A DNA stretch of 17,937 bases from Ignavibacteriales bacterium UBA6490 (GTDB lineage Bacteria; Bacteroidota; Ignavibacteria; Ignavibacteriales; Ignavibacteriaceae): positions 1-17,937 of the forward strand of contig DJMM01000093.1 in NCBI GenBank assembly GCA_002435365.1, in the 5' to 3' direction. Under the pieces are notes generated by a model, which was given only the letters and a program-made list of their open reading frames with translations, was not told where the DNA came from and did not search any database. How positions within the stretch are numbered: the first letter of the stretch is position 1; every line of letters starts with the position of its first letter. Made by a program: the position numbers and the translations under genes. Of this stretch, positions 7,055-14,578 are shown one piece after another.

Positions 7055-10000
7055 CTAGCCTACAGTTATCTTTTCTTTAACCTTAATTACTGTTTTTGCA
7101 GTTATATAGTAGAATGCAGGTATAACAAACAGCGTAAGTATTGTCGAAGCAATAAGTCCACCTATTGCAACAACCCCTAAAGGAATTCTCATTTCCTTAC
7201 CGGCATCACCGATACCCAAAGCAAGAGGAAGCATTCCCAGCACAATCGCTACCGAAGCCATCAGCTGAGGCTTCAATTTTACGGGCCCTGCCTCGAGCAG
7301 TGCATCCTTGGCGGTATACCCCTGCTCACGCCGGAGCTGGTTTGCATAATCCAGCAGAAGGATTGCATTGTTTACAACAATTCCAATAAGCATTATTATC
7401 GCCATAAGCGAAGTAACGCTGAAAGAAATTCCTGTAATATAAAGGGAAAGAATAACACCTATCATTCCCAGAAGTACAGTTAACATTATAAGGACGGGCT
7501 GCCAGAAGCTTTCAAGTATGGCCGAAAGCAGCATATAGGTAAGCAGTATTGCCAGGAAGAATGCAAACACCATATCCTTGATCATTTCATTCATCATTTC
7601 AACATCGCCGCCCCACTTAACTGAATATCCAGGAGGAAATGACACGGTCTGAAGTCTTTTTTCAATTTCAGAAGTAACATTGCCGATGGGATAACCCGTG
7701 GCAGGAGAACCTGTAAACATAATGGTGGTGTATTTTTCACGGTGGAGTATCTTAGTGTAACCGGTTGTAAATTTAACATCGGCTACCTGCGATAATCTCA
7801 TTGCACCAACAACAGGTGATACAACAGTAATATTCCCGATCTTTTCCGGTCCATCAACACTTTCATCGTTAAGGGTGACGGTTATGTCGTATTCATTTCC
7901 GAATTCTCTGTACTTGGAAGACACCATACCTTCAACAGATGCCCTTAAAGTAAGAGCAAGATCCATTGTTGTTAATCCTGTCTCAATCATCTTTTCCCTT
8001 TTGGGGAATATTGTTATTTCAGGTTTTCCTGCTCTTGAACTTTGATCAAGATTCATCAGTCCGGGCACGTCCCTTATCTTTCCCATAATTTCGTTTTTCA
8101 GCTTTTCCAGCTCATTCAGATCCTGGCCCAGCAGGTAAAAGGTTATTGGTGCTCCCGGTCCACCCATTGTCGAGGCAACATCAACTTTAAGATTTGCATT
8201 TGGAATATCTGCCAGATCCTTTACAAATACCGGAATCATATCCTGCATTTTAATATCGCGCTCACTTACATCAACAAGCTGAATAAGAACCAATGCCAGA
8301 TTTGCACCGACATCCAGATCACTCTTCTTTCCTACATCGGTAAGAATGTGCTTGACTTCTTTATGTCTAGTTAACCTGTTTTCAATTTCAGCAAGAACTT
8401 TGGAGGTCTCTTCAAGATTATATCCTTCCGGAAGCTCGACCTCAACTTTTAATTTCCCGTCGTCTACAGTGGACAGAAATTCAAATCCTACTTTGGGACC
8501 GAAGCCCATCATCACAACGATGAAAAGGATAAAGGCTCCGGTTACTACTGCCGCGCTTATCCGCTTACTCTTCAGAACAAATGCAAGCGCTTTGGAGTAC
8601 CATCTGGTAGACAATTCCTCCCATTTTTCTATCAGTACCGCCCACTTCCTCTTTTTATGTTCTTCTTTAATTATCAGCGATGCCAGCATCGGTGTAAGTG
8701 TGAACGACATTATAAGTGAGAACACCGTTGCAAATACAGCAGCCAGTGCAAGCTCTCTGAGCCACATGCCTACCATTGACGACATACTGGCAATCGGGAG
8801 GAATACCACAAGATTTGTAAGAGTTGATGCCAGAACTGCCACCACTACTTCATTGGTTCCCAGGTAAGCAGCATCTTTATTGCTCCTTCCGAGCTTTTTA
8901 TAACGGAAAATATTTTCAATTACTACGATTGAATTTGCAACAAGCACACCCACAGACACCGACAAGCCCATAAGGGTCATCATATTAAGTGTTAATCCTG
9001 ATATCTGCAGCAGCAGAAATGTTGATATAATTGAAGTAGGCATGGATAATGCCACAATAAATGTTGATCTCCAATCGTGCAAAAAGAGAAACAGAATTAA
9101 TCCTGTAAAGATTACCCCCAGGTAAATGTTGCTCATTGTATCATCAACGCTGCTTTTTACAAATATCGATGCATCATCTACAATTTCAAGACGGGATCCT
9201 CTTGGAAGGGAAGCCTGTATATCGGGCAGCGATTTTCTGATCGCATCCGCAACTTCAACTACGTTACCTTCTGAACTTTTAACTATTCCGAGACGGACCA
9301 GATTTTCATCCCTTACTTTCTTTACGTTGTCATAATAAATTGCTCTTTGACGTATATCTTTACCCGCATCTTCAACAGTGGCGAACTGACGGAGTTTCTT
9401 GGGGCCGAACGGTGTGGGTATCTGTATCTCACGCATCGCTTCTACATTGGGAAATTCACCTTCAAGACGAACAGTATATTCCTGATCTTCCAGGTTGAAA
9501 TATCCTCCCGGAATATCCATATTGTACATTTTAAGTATCTGCATAAGCTGCGGTAGCGAAATATTATTCTCGTAAGCAGTTTTGTTGTCGAGAGTAATTC
9601 TGATCTCTCTTTCCTGCCCACCTGTAATATTTACTTTTGCCACACCATTAATCTGTGAGAACCTGTCCTTTAGTGTTTTATCAGCAATCTCCCAGAGTTC
9701 CCTTGGACTCAAATCACCGCTCAGGGTTACTTCAACCACCGGGAACTGCCTGAAATCAACTTTCTGCACTATGGGCTGTTCCGCATCATCAGGCAGAGCA
9801 TTTATTATTTCATCAACCTTATCTTTTACTTCCTGGTTAGCTACATCAACATTCTTTCCGAGTTTAAATTCAAGTATTACGATTGAAAAACCATCAAGGG
9901 AGTATGATTCTACTCTTTTTAACTGACTTATAGTTGAAACACTTTCCTCAATACGCTTGCTGATAAGTGTTTCAATTTCCTTGGGACCGGCACCGGGGTA

Positions 10001-10150
10001 TACTGTTGAAATAGTTATAAACGGAATTTCAACATCCGGCTGCAGGTTCAGGTTTAGAGAAAAATAAGCTATCAGTCCGAATATTATAAATACCATTAGT
10101 CCCATGGTCATCATAATAGGCCTGTTTATTGAAACTTTTGATAGAAACAT
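7055..10150 (-). CDS. RND-family efflux pump, inner-membrane subunit (HAE-1-like)
   Basis: This is the inner-membrane pump of a tripartite RND exporter, 1031 residues, the normal length. The architecture is standard: TM1 at about 10-32, a large periplasmic loop, TM2-6 at about 340-495, TM7 at about 535-555, a second loop, and TM8-12 at about 860-1015. The opening FLSKVSINRPIMMTMG and the porter-domain motifs (YPGAGPKEIE, QVNNxxx-like repeats) fit the family. One oddity: the TM4 segment reads GVLVANSIVVIENI, with Ala405-Asn406 where AcrB has Asp407-Asp408, and TM10 reads GIVVNNAILLLDYA, with Asn927 where AcrB has Lys940. The canonical proton relay is therefore absent. ATG 10148-10150 has AAGGA 6 bases upstream, and the gene follows the fusion-protein gene by 11 bases. 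The substrate cannot be read from the sequence. Confidence 0.95.
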   Translation of the reverse strand: MFLSKVSINRPIMMTMGLMVFIIFGLIAYFSLNLNLQPDVEIPFITISTVYPGAGPKEIETLISKRIEESVSTISQLKRVESYSLDGFSIVILEFKLGKNVDVANQEVKDKVDEIINALPDDAEQPIVQKVDFRQFPVVEVTLSGDLSPRELWEIADKTLKDRFSQINGVAKVNITGGQEREIRITLDNKTAYENNISLPQLMQILKMYNMDIPGGYFNLEDQEYTVRLEGEFPNVEAMREIQIPTPFGPKKLRQFATVEDAGKDIRQRAIYYDNVKKVRDENLVRLGIVKSSEGNVVEVADAIRKSLPDIQASLPRGSRLEIVDDASIFVKSSVDDTMSNIYLGVIFTGLILFLFLHDWRSTFIVALSMPTSIISTFLLLQISGLTLNMMTLMGLSVSVGVLVANSIVVIENIFRYKKLGRSNKDAAYLGTNEVVVAVLASTLTNLVVFLPIASMSSMVGMWLRELALAAVFATVFSLIMSFTLTPMLASLIIKEEHKKRKWAVLIEKWEELSTRWYSKALAFVLKSKRISAAVVTGAFILFIVVMMGFGPKVGFEFLSTVDDGKLKVEVELPEGYNLEETSKVLAEIENRLTRHKEVKHILTDVGKKSDLDVGANLALVLIQLVDVSERDIKMQDMIPVFVKDLADIPNANLKVDVASTMGGPGAPITFYLLGQDLNELEKLKNEIMGKIRDVPGLMNLDQSSRAGKPEITIFPKREKMIETGLTTMDLALTLRASVEGMVSSKYREFGNEYDITVTLNDESVDGPEKIGNITVVSPVVGAMRLSQVADVKFTTGYTKILHREKYTTIMFTGSPATGYPIGNVTSEIEKRLQTVSFPPGYSVKWGGDVEMMNEMIKDMVFAFFLAILLTYMLLSAILESFWQPVLIMLTVLLGMIGVILSLYITGISFSVTSLMAIIMLIGIVVNNAILLLDYANQLRREQGYTAKDALLEAGPVKLKPQLMASVAIVLGMLPLALGIGDAGKEMRIPLGVVAIGGLIASTILTLFVIPAFYYITAKTVIKVKEKITVG

Positions 10151-10161
10151 ATTAAATCCTT

Positions 10162-11205
10162 TTATTGAATCACTTTAACTTTTAAACCGTCACTTACCTG
10201 TGCTGTCCCTTGTGTAATGAGTTTCTCACCCGGAGCCAGGCCACTGGATATTTCATATTCAATTCCTTCATCCCTGCCGTTTGTAATATATTTTTTTACT
10301 GCCTTGCCGCTGTTCACTACATAAACGTACATCCCATTTGCATCCTTCATTACAAGGTTGCGGGGAATTACAATAGCTTTTGGATTATCATATACAAGTA
10401 TCTTAATATCGACTGTCATTCCGCTTTTTAAAGCAAGTCCGGGATTATCAAATTCAACCTCTGCATAAAAAGCTCTTTTCATCCGGTCAATCCCCAGCGA
10501 AATATCCGATACAGTTCCGTTGAATCTTTTGCCGCCGATTTCAGTATATGCCTTCATTCCTTTTTTGATCATACCAATTTCATCCTCATTAGCCCATACT
10601 TTTGCACGCATCCTGTTTATCTGTGCAACTTTGAAAAGCGGAATATCACTCTTCACATTATCACCGTCATTAACGTATACTTCTACAATGGTTCCTGTAA
10701 AAGGCGCCTGCAGGTAAATCATCTGTTTGAGTGCCTCATAATTTCTTTTGCTGACCAGATAATTTGCTTCAGCACCATCAAAACTTGCCTGGGATGTTTC
10801 GCCAGCATCAAGCAGTGCTTTCAGCCTTTTATAAGTTTTTTCAGCATTTTCATACGCTGTTTTAGCCTGATCAAACTGCAGTCCTGGATTATCTTTGTCA
10901 AATTCAACAACTGCCTGATCCTTTACCACATTGTCGCCCACTTTTGAGAGCACTCGTTCAATTCTTCCGCCGACCATTGAAGTTTTAGTAGCTTCTTTTA
11001 TTCCTTCAAGCTGAGAGAAGAACGAAAGATTTTTGCGGAAAGATTTATATTTAATTTCCTCAATCTTAACCGGAACACCTTCTTCGCTCCGAATTTGTTC
11101 GAGACTTTTTACTTCCTCATTTCCATCATTTCCGCAGCTGCTTATGAATAATGCCGCTGCCAAAATAAGTAATGTCATAACCGAGTTTTTTAAGTTTAGT
11201 AACAT
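10162..11205 (-). CDS. RND membrane-fusion lipoprotein (AcrA/HlyD type)
   Basis: This periplasmic adaptor joins the RND pump to the TolC-like channel. From ATG 11203-11205 the protein is 347 residues. It starts with a lipoprotein signal: LLILAAALF followed by the lipobox ISSC, giving lipidated Cys24. Next come a barrel-sandwich half with GGRIERVLSKVGDNVVKDQ, a helical hairpin (AKTAYENAEKTYKRLKALL and onward), the returning lipoyl half YLQAPFTGTIVEVYVNDGD, a beta-barrel domain, and a membrane-proximal domain ending GEKLITQGTAQVSDGLKVKV. An earlier in-frame ATG at 11238 would overlap tolC by 17 bases; I prefer 11205 because AAGGAG lies 10 bases upstream and the signal peptide then has normal length. 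The gene is 16 bases after the TolC gene. Confidence 0.94.
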   Translation of the reverse strand: MLLNLKNSVMTLLILAAALFISSCGNDGNEEVKSLEQIRSEEGVPVKIEEIKYKSFRKNLSFFSQLEGIKEATKTSMVGGRIERVLSKVGDNVVKDQAVVEFDKDNPGLQFDQAKTAYENAEKTYKRLKALLDAGETSQASFDGAEANYLVSKRNYEALKQMIYLQAPFTGTIVEVYVNDGDNVKSDIPLFKVAQINRMRAKVWANEDEIGMIKKGMKAYTEIGGKRFNGTVSDISLGIDRMKRAFYAEVEFDNPGLALKSGMTVDIKILVYDNPKAIVIPRNLVMKDANGMYVYVVNSGKAVKKYITNGRDEGIEYEISSGLAPGEKLITQGTAQVSDGLKVKVIQ

Positions 11206-11221
11206 GAAATGTTCACTCCTT

Positions 11222-12652
11222 TTAATCATTAAAATCAAATTGAATTAAGTATTCCTGGTTTATTCTGCCAAGCAGCTGATCCAGGTTGGCTTTCGACAAT
11301 ATAAAATCATAAACTGTCTGCAGACGGTTGATTTTTGCCTGCCTCAGGGCAATATCTGAGTTTTCAACTTCAAGCTGGCTGCCGGTTCCTTCTTTGTAAC
11401 GGATAATGGACAGTTCGTATGCGCGCTGCGCTACTTTAACATTCCTGTCCTGCGCGGCAAGCGAAGCTTTCACCTTTCTGAGTTCATTGATCCTGAACTT
11501 AACCTGGGAAGCAATGAAATCCTGAAGCTGGGAAAATTGTTCCTCCGACTGGCTTAATGTTATTTCCGACTGCTCTACTTTGTTGTATGTCCTCGTTCCC
11601 TTGAACAGATTTATTGAAAACGATAAACCGACTGTTGCGGCTGCATATTTCTGGAATTTGAAGTTATCAGCTGATCCGGTATAACTGTAATTTGCAAATG
11701 CCGCAATTGTTGGCCAGTAATCGGACCTGTCAAGTGCTATAAATGCTTCATCCACTTCCAGTTTTAGCTGCATCGATTTAAGGCTGAGGTTGTCTTCAAG
11801 TGCGATACGCACCGTTTCATCTTCCTCGGGAAGAATTTCGTCGGTATAGCTGAAATCACCGGTGACGTCAATATTTTCTGATTGTTCGATTCCCAATAAA
11901 ATTTTCAGACCGTCTTTTGCGGCACTTAATGTGTTTTCCATCTGCAGCAGAACCGGGCGGATATTTTCAACCCTCACTTCGGCCTGAAGGTAATCAAATT
12001 CGGCAACCAATCCCTGGTCGCGCAATGCTTTTACATTACCCAGGTTTTCCGACGCATTTTGGAAACTTGCTTCGGTTATTTCATATAACTCTTTCGATAA
12101 AAGTACTCCGTAAAATGTCTTTTTAACTTCAAGCACTACATCTGATACTTTCCTCTTAAGTTCCTCTTTTGAAAGGTTAAGGTATATCTGCGATGAGCCG
12201 ATGCCCCTGAATACAGCTGAGTTGAACAGAATCTGTGTAGCCTGTACAGAAGTTTCAAAGTTATTCGTCTGTACGAAAGACTGCAGGGAGGTGCCCACCG
12301 GTTTAAATTTATTGTCATCTCGCGGAAGCACATTTTCATCGAACAGAATACCGTAGGTGGCATTTCCAAGAAGAGCTGCAAAATCCGGAAAAGGCATTTT
12401 TGGTTTTTGCAGGAACCGGTAATAGGATGCCGAGAAATCGACTGATGGAAGAGCATATCCGAAAGCTTCATCAACGGCAGCTTCAGCTTTGCTAACATTC
12501 ATTTGTGCAATTTTGACATCACGGTTATTCTTTAATGCAGTATTTATAGCCTCATCTATTGTCATAACTCTGGTCTGAGCACCCGACATAAATGGAAGTA
12601 AAATTACTGCTGCTAAAACAAGTCGAATTTTTAATCTGTTTATGGGAATCAT
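11222..12652 (-). CDS. TolC-family outer-membrane efflux channel
   Basis: This is the outer-membrane exit duct of the RND system. From ATG 12650-12652 the protein has 476 residues, typical for the OEP family. An N-terminal signal peptide (hydrophobic LVLAAVILLPFMSG, likely cleaved near SGAQ) precedes the first repeat, MTIDEAINTALKNNRDVKIA. Two structural repeats are visible: long helices (AQMNVSKAEAAVDEA; KALRDQGLVAEFDYLQAEVR) and a second copy (TVRIALEDNLSLKSMQLKLE; RYKEGTGSQLEVENSDIAL), with beta-strand pairs SVDFSASYYRF and TIAAFANYSYTG. A TTG one codon earlier (12653-12655) is in frame and less likely. The ATG is 4 bases after the SDR stop, so translation is probably coupled. The fusion-protein gene follows. 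Confidence 0.94.
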   Translation of the reverse strand: MIPINRLKIRLVLAAVILLPFMSGAQTRVMTIDEAINTALKNNRDVKIAQMNVSKAEAAVDEAFGYALPSVDFSASYYRFLQKPKMPFPDFAALLGNATYGILFDENVLPRDDNKFKPVGTSLQSFVQTNNFETSVQATQILFNSAVFRGIGSSQIYLNLSKEELKRKVSDVVLEVKKTFYGVLLSKELYEITEASFQNASENLGNVKALRDQGLVAEFDYLQAEVRVENIRPVLLQMENTLSAAKDGLKILLGIEQSENIDVTGDFSYTDEILPEEDETVRIALEDNLSLKSMQLKLEVDEAFIALDRSDYWPTIAAFANYSYTGSADNFKFQKYAAATVGLSFSINLFKGTRTYNKVEQSEITLSQSEEQFSQLQDFIASQVKFRINELRKVKASLAAQDRNVKVAQRAYELSIIRYKEGTGSQLEVENSDIALRQAKINRLQTVYDFILSKANLDQLLGRINQEYLIQFDFND

Positions 12653-12656
12653 CAAT

Positions 12657-13544
12657 TTATTCCATTATTAATTTATTGTTTTTAAATAGGGTATTTCTGT
12701 AATCAGTAAGCTCTTCGCTTAAGTCCCACAGCTTCAAAGCAGTTTCCCGGTTATACACTGAAGCCAGGGGTTCTTTAAATCTGTCCTTATAAAAATATTT
12801 ACCTGTTATATTATCCAGCTTTTCCGAGAAAGCTATATAATAGAGATCCTCTGCCGCTTTATGCGCTCCTCTTAAAAAAGGCCTGCATAAGGAATAGAGC
12901 AGCTTCATATTTACAGTAGCATCGGGATCATTATTGACAATACAGGTTGAAACACTGCCCGGATGAACAGCATTTATAGTTACGTTTGTTCCTTCCAGCC
13001 TCCGTGCAAGCTCAAATACAAAGACCATATCTGCAAATTTTGCACGCCGTGCCCCCATCATTCCGGTATAATTATTATTCTCCCTCACCAATATATCAAA
13101 TTTCCCCTTTCTGTAATGTTGACCTGAAACATTGATGATCCTTCCGCTTACGGATTTAAGCAAAAGATCCAGAAACAGGTTTGTTACTAGAAACCGGGAC
13201 AGGTAATTTACCTGAAACGAAGCCTCAATTCCATCCACGGTTTTATGGAATTTTGAGAAATAAGCACCGGCATTATTTATCAAAACGTCAATTCTGCTGT
13301 ATGCAGAATGTATCAAATCCGATAGTTCTTTTATCTCTTTGATGGAAGAAAAATCTGCAGTAAATAGTTTGATCTTTTCATTGCCTGTTTTCCTGATCAG
13401 TTCATCCGCTAATTTTTCCACGCGGTGCCTGTTTCTGGCAACCAGGATCAAATTACATCCTGCCCCTGCAAATTTTTCTGCTGCCGCTTTACCGATACCG
13501 GAAGTGGGACCGGTAAGCAGACATATTTTGTTCTGAATATCCAT
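12657..13544 (-). CDS. Short-chain dehydrogenase-like protein lacking the catalytic Tyr
   Basis: This is an SDR-superfamily protein of 295 residues, closest in style to retinol dehydrogenase-like oxidoreductases. The Rossmann cofactor site is intact: TGPTSGIG at 11-18, VARNR at 35-39 (suggesting NADP preference), NNAG at 90-93, and Ser140 in NVSG. The active-site YxxxK is not: the aligned segment is GARRAKFAD, with Lys169 present but Ala165 at the Tyr position. HPGSVST follows at 194-200 as in the family. A YRKGK at 144-148 matches YxxxK by chance and is too close to Ser140 to serve. The protein is probably cofactor-binding without classical SDR catalysis, or it uses a different base. The gene sits inside the efflux operon, 4 bases after the outer-membrane protein gene and 4 before tolC, so it is expressed with the pump. 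Confidence 0.9.
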   Translation of the reverse strand: MDIQNKICLLTGPTSGIGKAAAEKFAGAGCNLILVARNRHRVEKLADELIRKTGNEKIKLFTADFSSIKEIKELSDLIHSAYSRIDVLINNAGAYFSKFHKTVDGIEASFQVNYLSRFLVTNLFLDLLLKSVSGRIINVSGQHYRKGKFDILVRENNNYTGMMGARRAKFADMVFVFELARRLEGTNVTINAVHPGSVSTCIVNNDPDATVNMKLLYSLCRPFLRGAHKAAEDLYYIAFSEKLDNITGKYFYKDRFKEPLASVYNRETALKLWDLSEELTDYRNTLFKNNKLIME

Positions 13545-13548
13545 ATTG

Positions 13549-14133
13549 TTAAAAATTGCCGAATTTGAATGTCACGTTTCCGGAAACTCCGCCAAGATCG
13601 TTCTGGTCAAATTTGTCAAATTCAACATTGGAGAGAATTCTGTAGCTTACACCAAGATTTATCCTGAAAAATTTAGCAATATTAAATTCTGCATTTGCTC
13701 CTGGTTCAACTATAAAGAATGTTTCACTGAAGTGATCACCCATTTCACCGCCATTCCTCTCACGGTAATTTACACCGCCGCCGCCGATAAGCGCAGAAAT
13801 GTTATAGTGTACCAGCTGGTCCGAATTCTGAATATATTCCAGAATTACTCCGCCGTAGCCAAAATTTAATACTGGTCTTGTATAATAGGTCGGGCCATTG
13901 GTTTCGATATTGTTCGCTAAACCGTATCCACCGCCGCCGATAGCAAAAGTATGATTGATTATCCAGGCACCTTTGCCGCCGACAAGAACACCAAAATTAT
14001 CGCCGATCTGAGTAAATTTTACTTCCGGGCCGCCGTAACCGCCATGTGTTATTGTGCCGGAAAGCAGGGTCTGTTCCTGTGCTGATATTTTATAAGTACA
14101 AATTATTAGTAAAGCTAATATTATATTCTTCAT
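13549..14133 (-). CDS. Glycine-rich outer-membrane beta-barrel protein
   Basis: This is a 194-residue secreted protein of unknown function. It has a signal peptide (MKNIILALLIICTYKISAQ, cleavage likely after SAQ), then alternating hydrophobic/polar strands rich in Gly and aromatics (THGGYGGPEVKF, FGVLVGGKGAWIIN, FAIGGGGYGLANN, LNFGYGGVILEYI, HYNISALIGGGGVNY, FRINLGVSYRI). It ends NVTFKFGNF, with a terminal Phe of the kind recognised by the BAM complex. About eight strands fit a small OMP barrel; this is inferred from the pattern and not from a named family. ATG 14131-14133 has GGAG 6 bases upstream. It is the first gene of the five-gene - strand operon, and a candidate TAnnTTTG promoter element lies about 33 bases upstream. 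Confidence 0.9.
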   Translation of the reverse strand: MKNIILALLIICTYKISAQEQTLLSGTITHGGYGGPEVKFTQIGDNFGVLVGGKGAWIINHTFAIGGGGYGLANNIETNGPTYYTRPVLNFGYGGVILEYIQNSDQLVHYNISALIGGGGVNYRERNGGEMGDHFSETFFIVEPGANAEFNIAKFFRINLGVSYRILSNVEFDKFDQNDLGGVSGNVTFKFGNF

Positions 14134-14165
14134 TATTGCTCCAAATTTTCTTTAACTGACGGGAG

Positions 14166-14173
14166 CAAACTTA
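14166..14173 (-). promoter_or_regulatory. Candidate Bacteroidota-type -7 element for the efflux operon
   Basis: TAAGTTTG on the - strand matches the TAnnTTTG -7 motif known from Bacteroidota primary sigma-factor promoters. It would start the transcript near 14159, about 25 bases before the ATG. No clear -33 TTG is seen, so this is tentative. Confidence 0.35.
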
Positions 14174-14400
14174 AAATTTTTTTTCATCTGTGTCGTCCTG
14201 TATCATCGGGGATGGGTAAGTTGATGCATTTCCTTATAAACCAGAACGTACTTTGGCAGAAACGGGGGATGAACGGCTATAATTATGGATGACAAATTTG
14301 GATAAAATGAGATAGTGGGGATAATTCTGACGGATTTTACAGGACGTTCAAAAGAAGAGGCTATGATCGTAACCAAATTGGGTACCTGAGTCGATTCTAA

Positions 14401-14487
14401 TTCCGACCTAATCCCATTCTGATCCGATTCTATTCCCATTTTTTTGAGGAAAGGATGAGATTTGAATGGAGGGAAAATAGGTCGGAA
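14401..14487. repeat. Perfect 10-bp inverted repeat, 67-base spacer
   Basis: TTCCGACCTA at 14401-14410 is the exact reverse complement of TAGGTCGGAA at 14478-14487. The spacer contains a run of seven T and a degenerate copy of the left flank. It could form a long stem-loop in RNA of either strand. Confidence 0.55.
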
Positions 14488-14492
14488 AACAG

Positions 14493-14510
14493 CCCAGGTC
14501 TCAGACCGGG
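14493..14510. repeat. Short GC-rich hairpin CCC-A-GGTCT-C-AGACC-GGG
   Basis: Eight base pairs with one bulged A and a single-base centre (in practice a 3-base loop). It has no T-tract on either strand, so it is not a convincing intrinsic terminator for the AraC gene ending at 14579. Confidence 0.5.
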
Positions 14511-14578
14511 AGTTAATAGGGATTAAAACAAAATAATGATGTTTGTGCGGGGGGTCACATAATTTAGGATCTTCGACT

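Larger units (their letters stand above)
14174..14578. other. Intergenic region with inverted repeats and one open frame
   Basis: About 400 bases lie between the AraC stop and the efflux operon promoter. A - strand frame stays open from 14604 to 14203 (133 codons, GTG start inside the AraC gene). Its translation has low-complexity Pro/Ser/Ile content, no known motif and no Shine-Dalgarno, and I do not call it a gene. The structure seen is a perfect 10-base inverted repeat, TTCCGACCTA (14401-14410) with TAGGTCGGAA (14478-14487); a compact hairpin GGTCT-C-AGACC flanked by CCC/GGG (14493-14510); and two near copies of CGATTCTAATTCC (14392-14404 and 14425-14436). It could be a leader, a small RNA or gene remnants. 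Confidence 0.5.

Noticed and set aside
8346..8867. A 173-codon + strand open frame inside the RND pump gene
   Set aside because: It is antisense to a clearly conserved pump sequence, is Ser/Thr-rich as expected for a shadow frame, and has no ribosome binding site or recognisable motif.
12136..12498. A 120-codon - strand frame within the TolC gene
   Set aside because: It lies in another frame of a well-supported TolC-family gene and lacks a signal peptide, motifs or its own translation signals.
12657..13544. Tyr144-Lys148 (YRKGK) as the SDR catalytic YxxxK
   Set aside because: It lies only 4 residues after Ser140 and before the segment that aligns with the real active-site helix, so the geometry is wrong.
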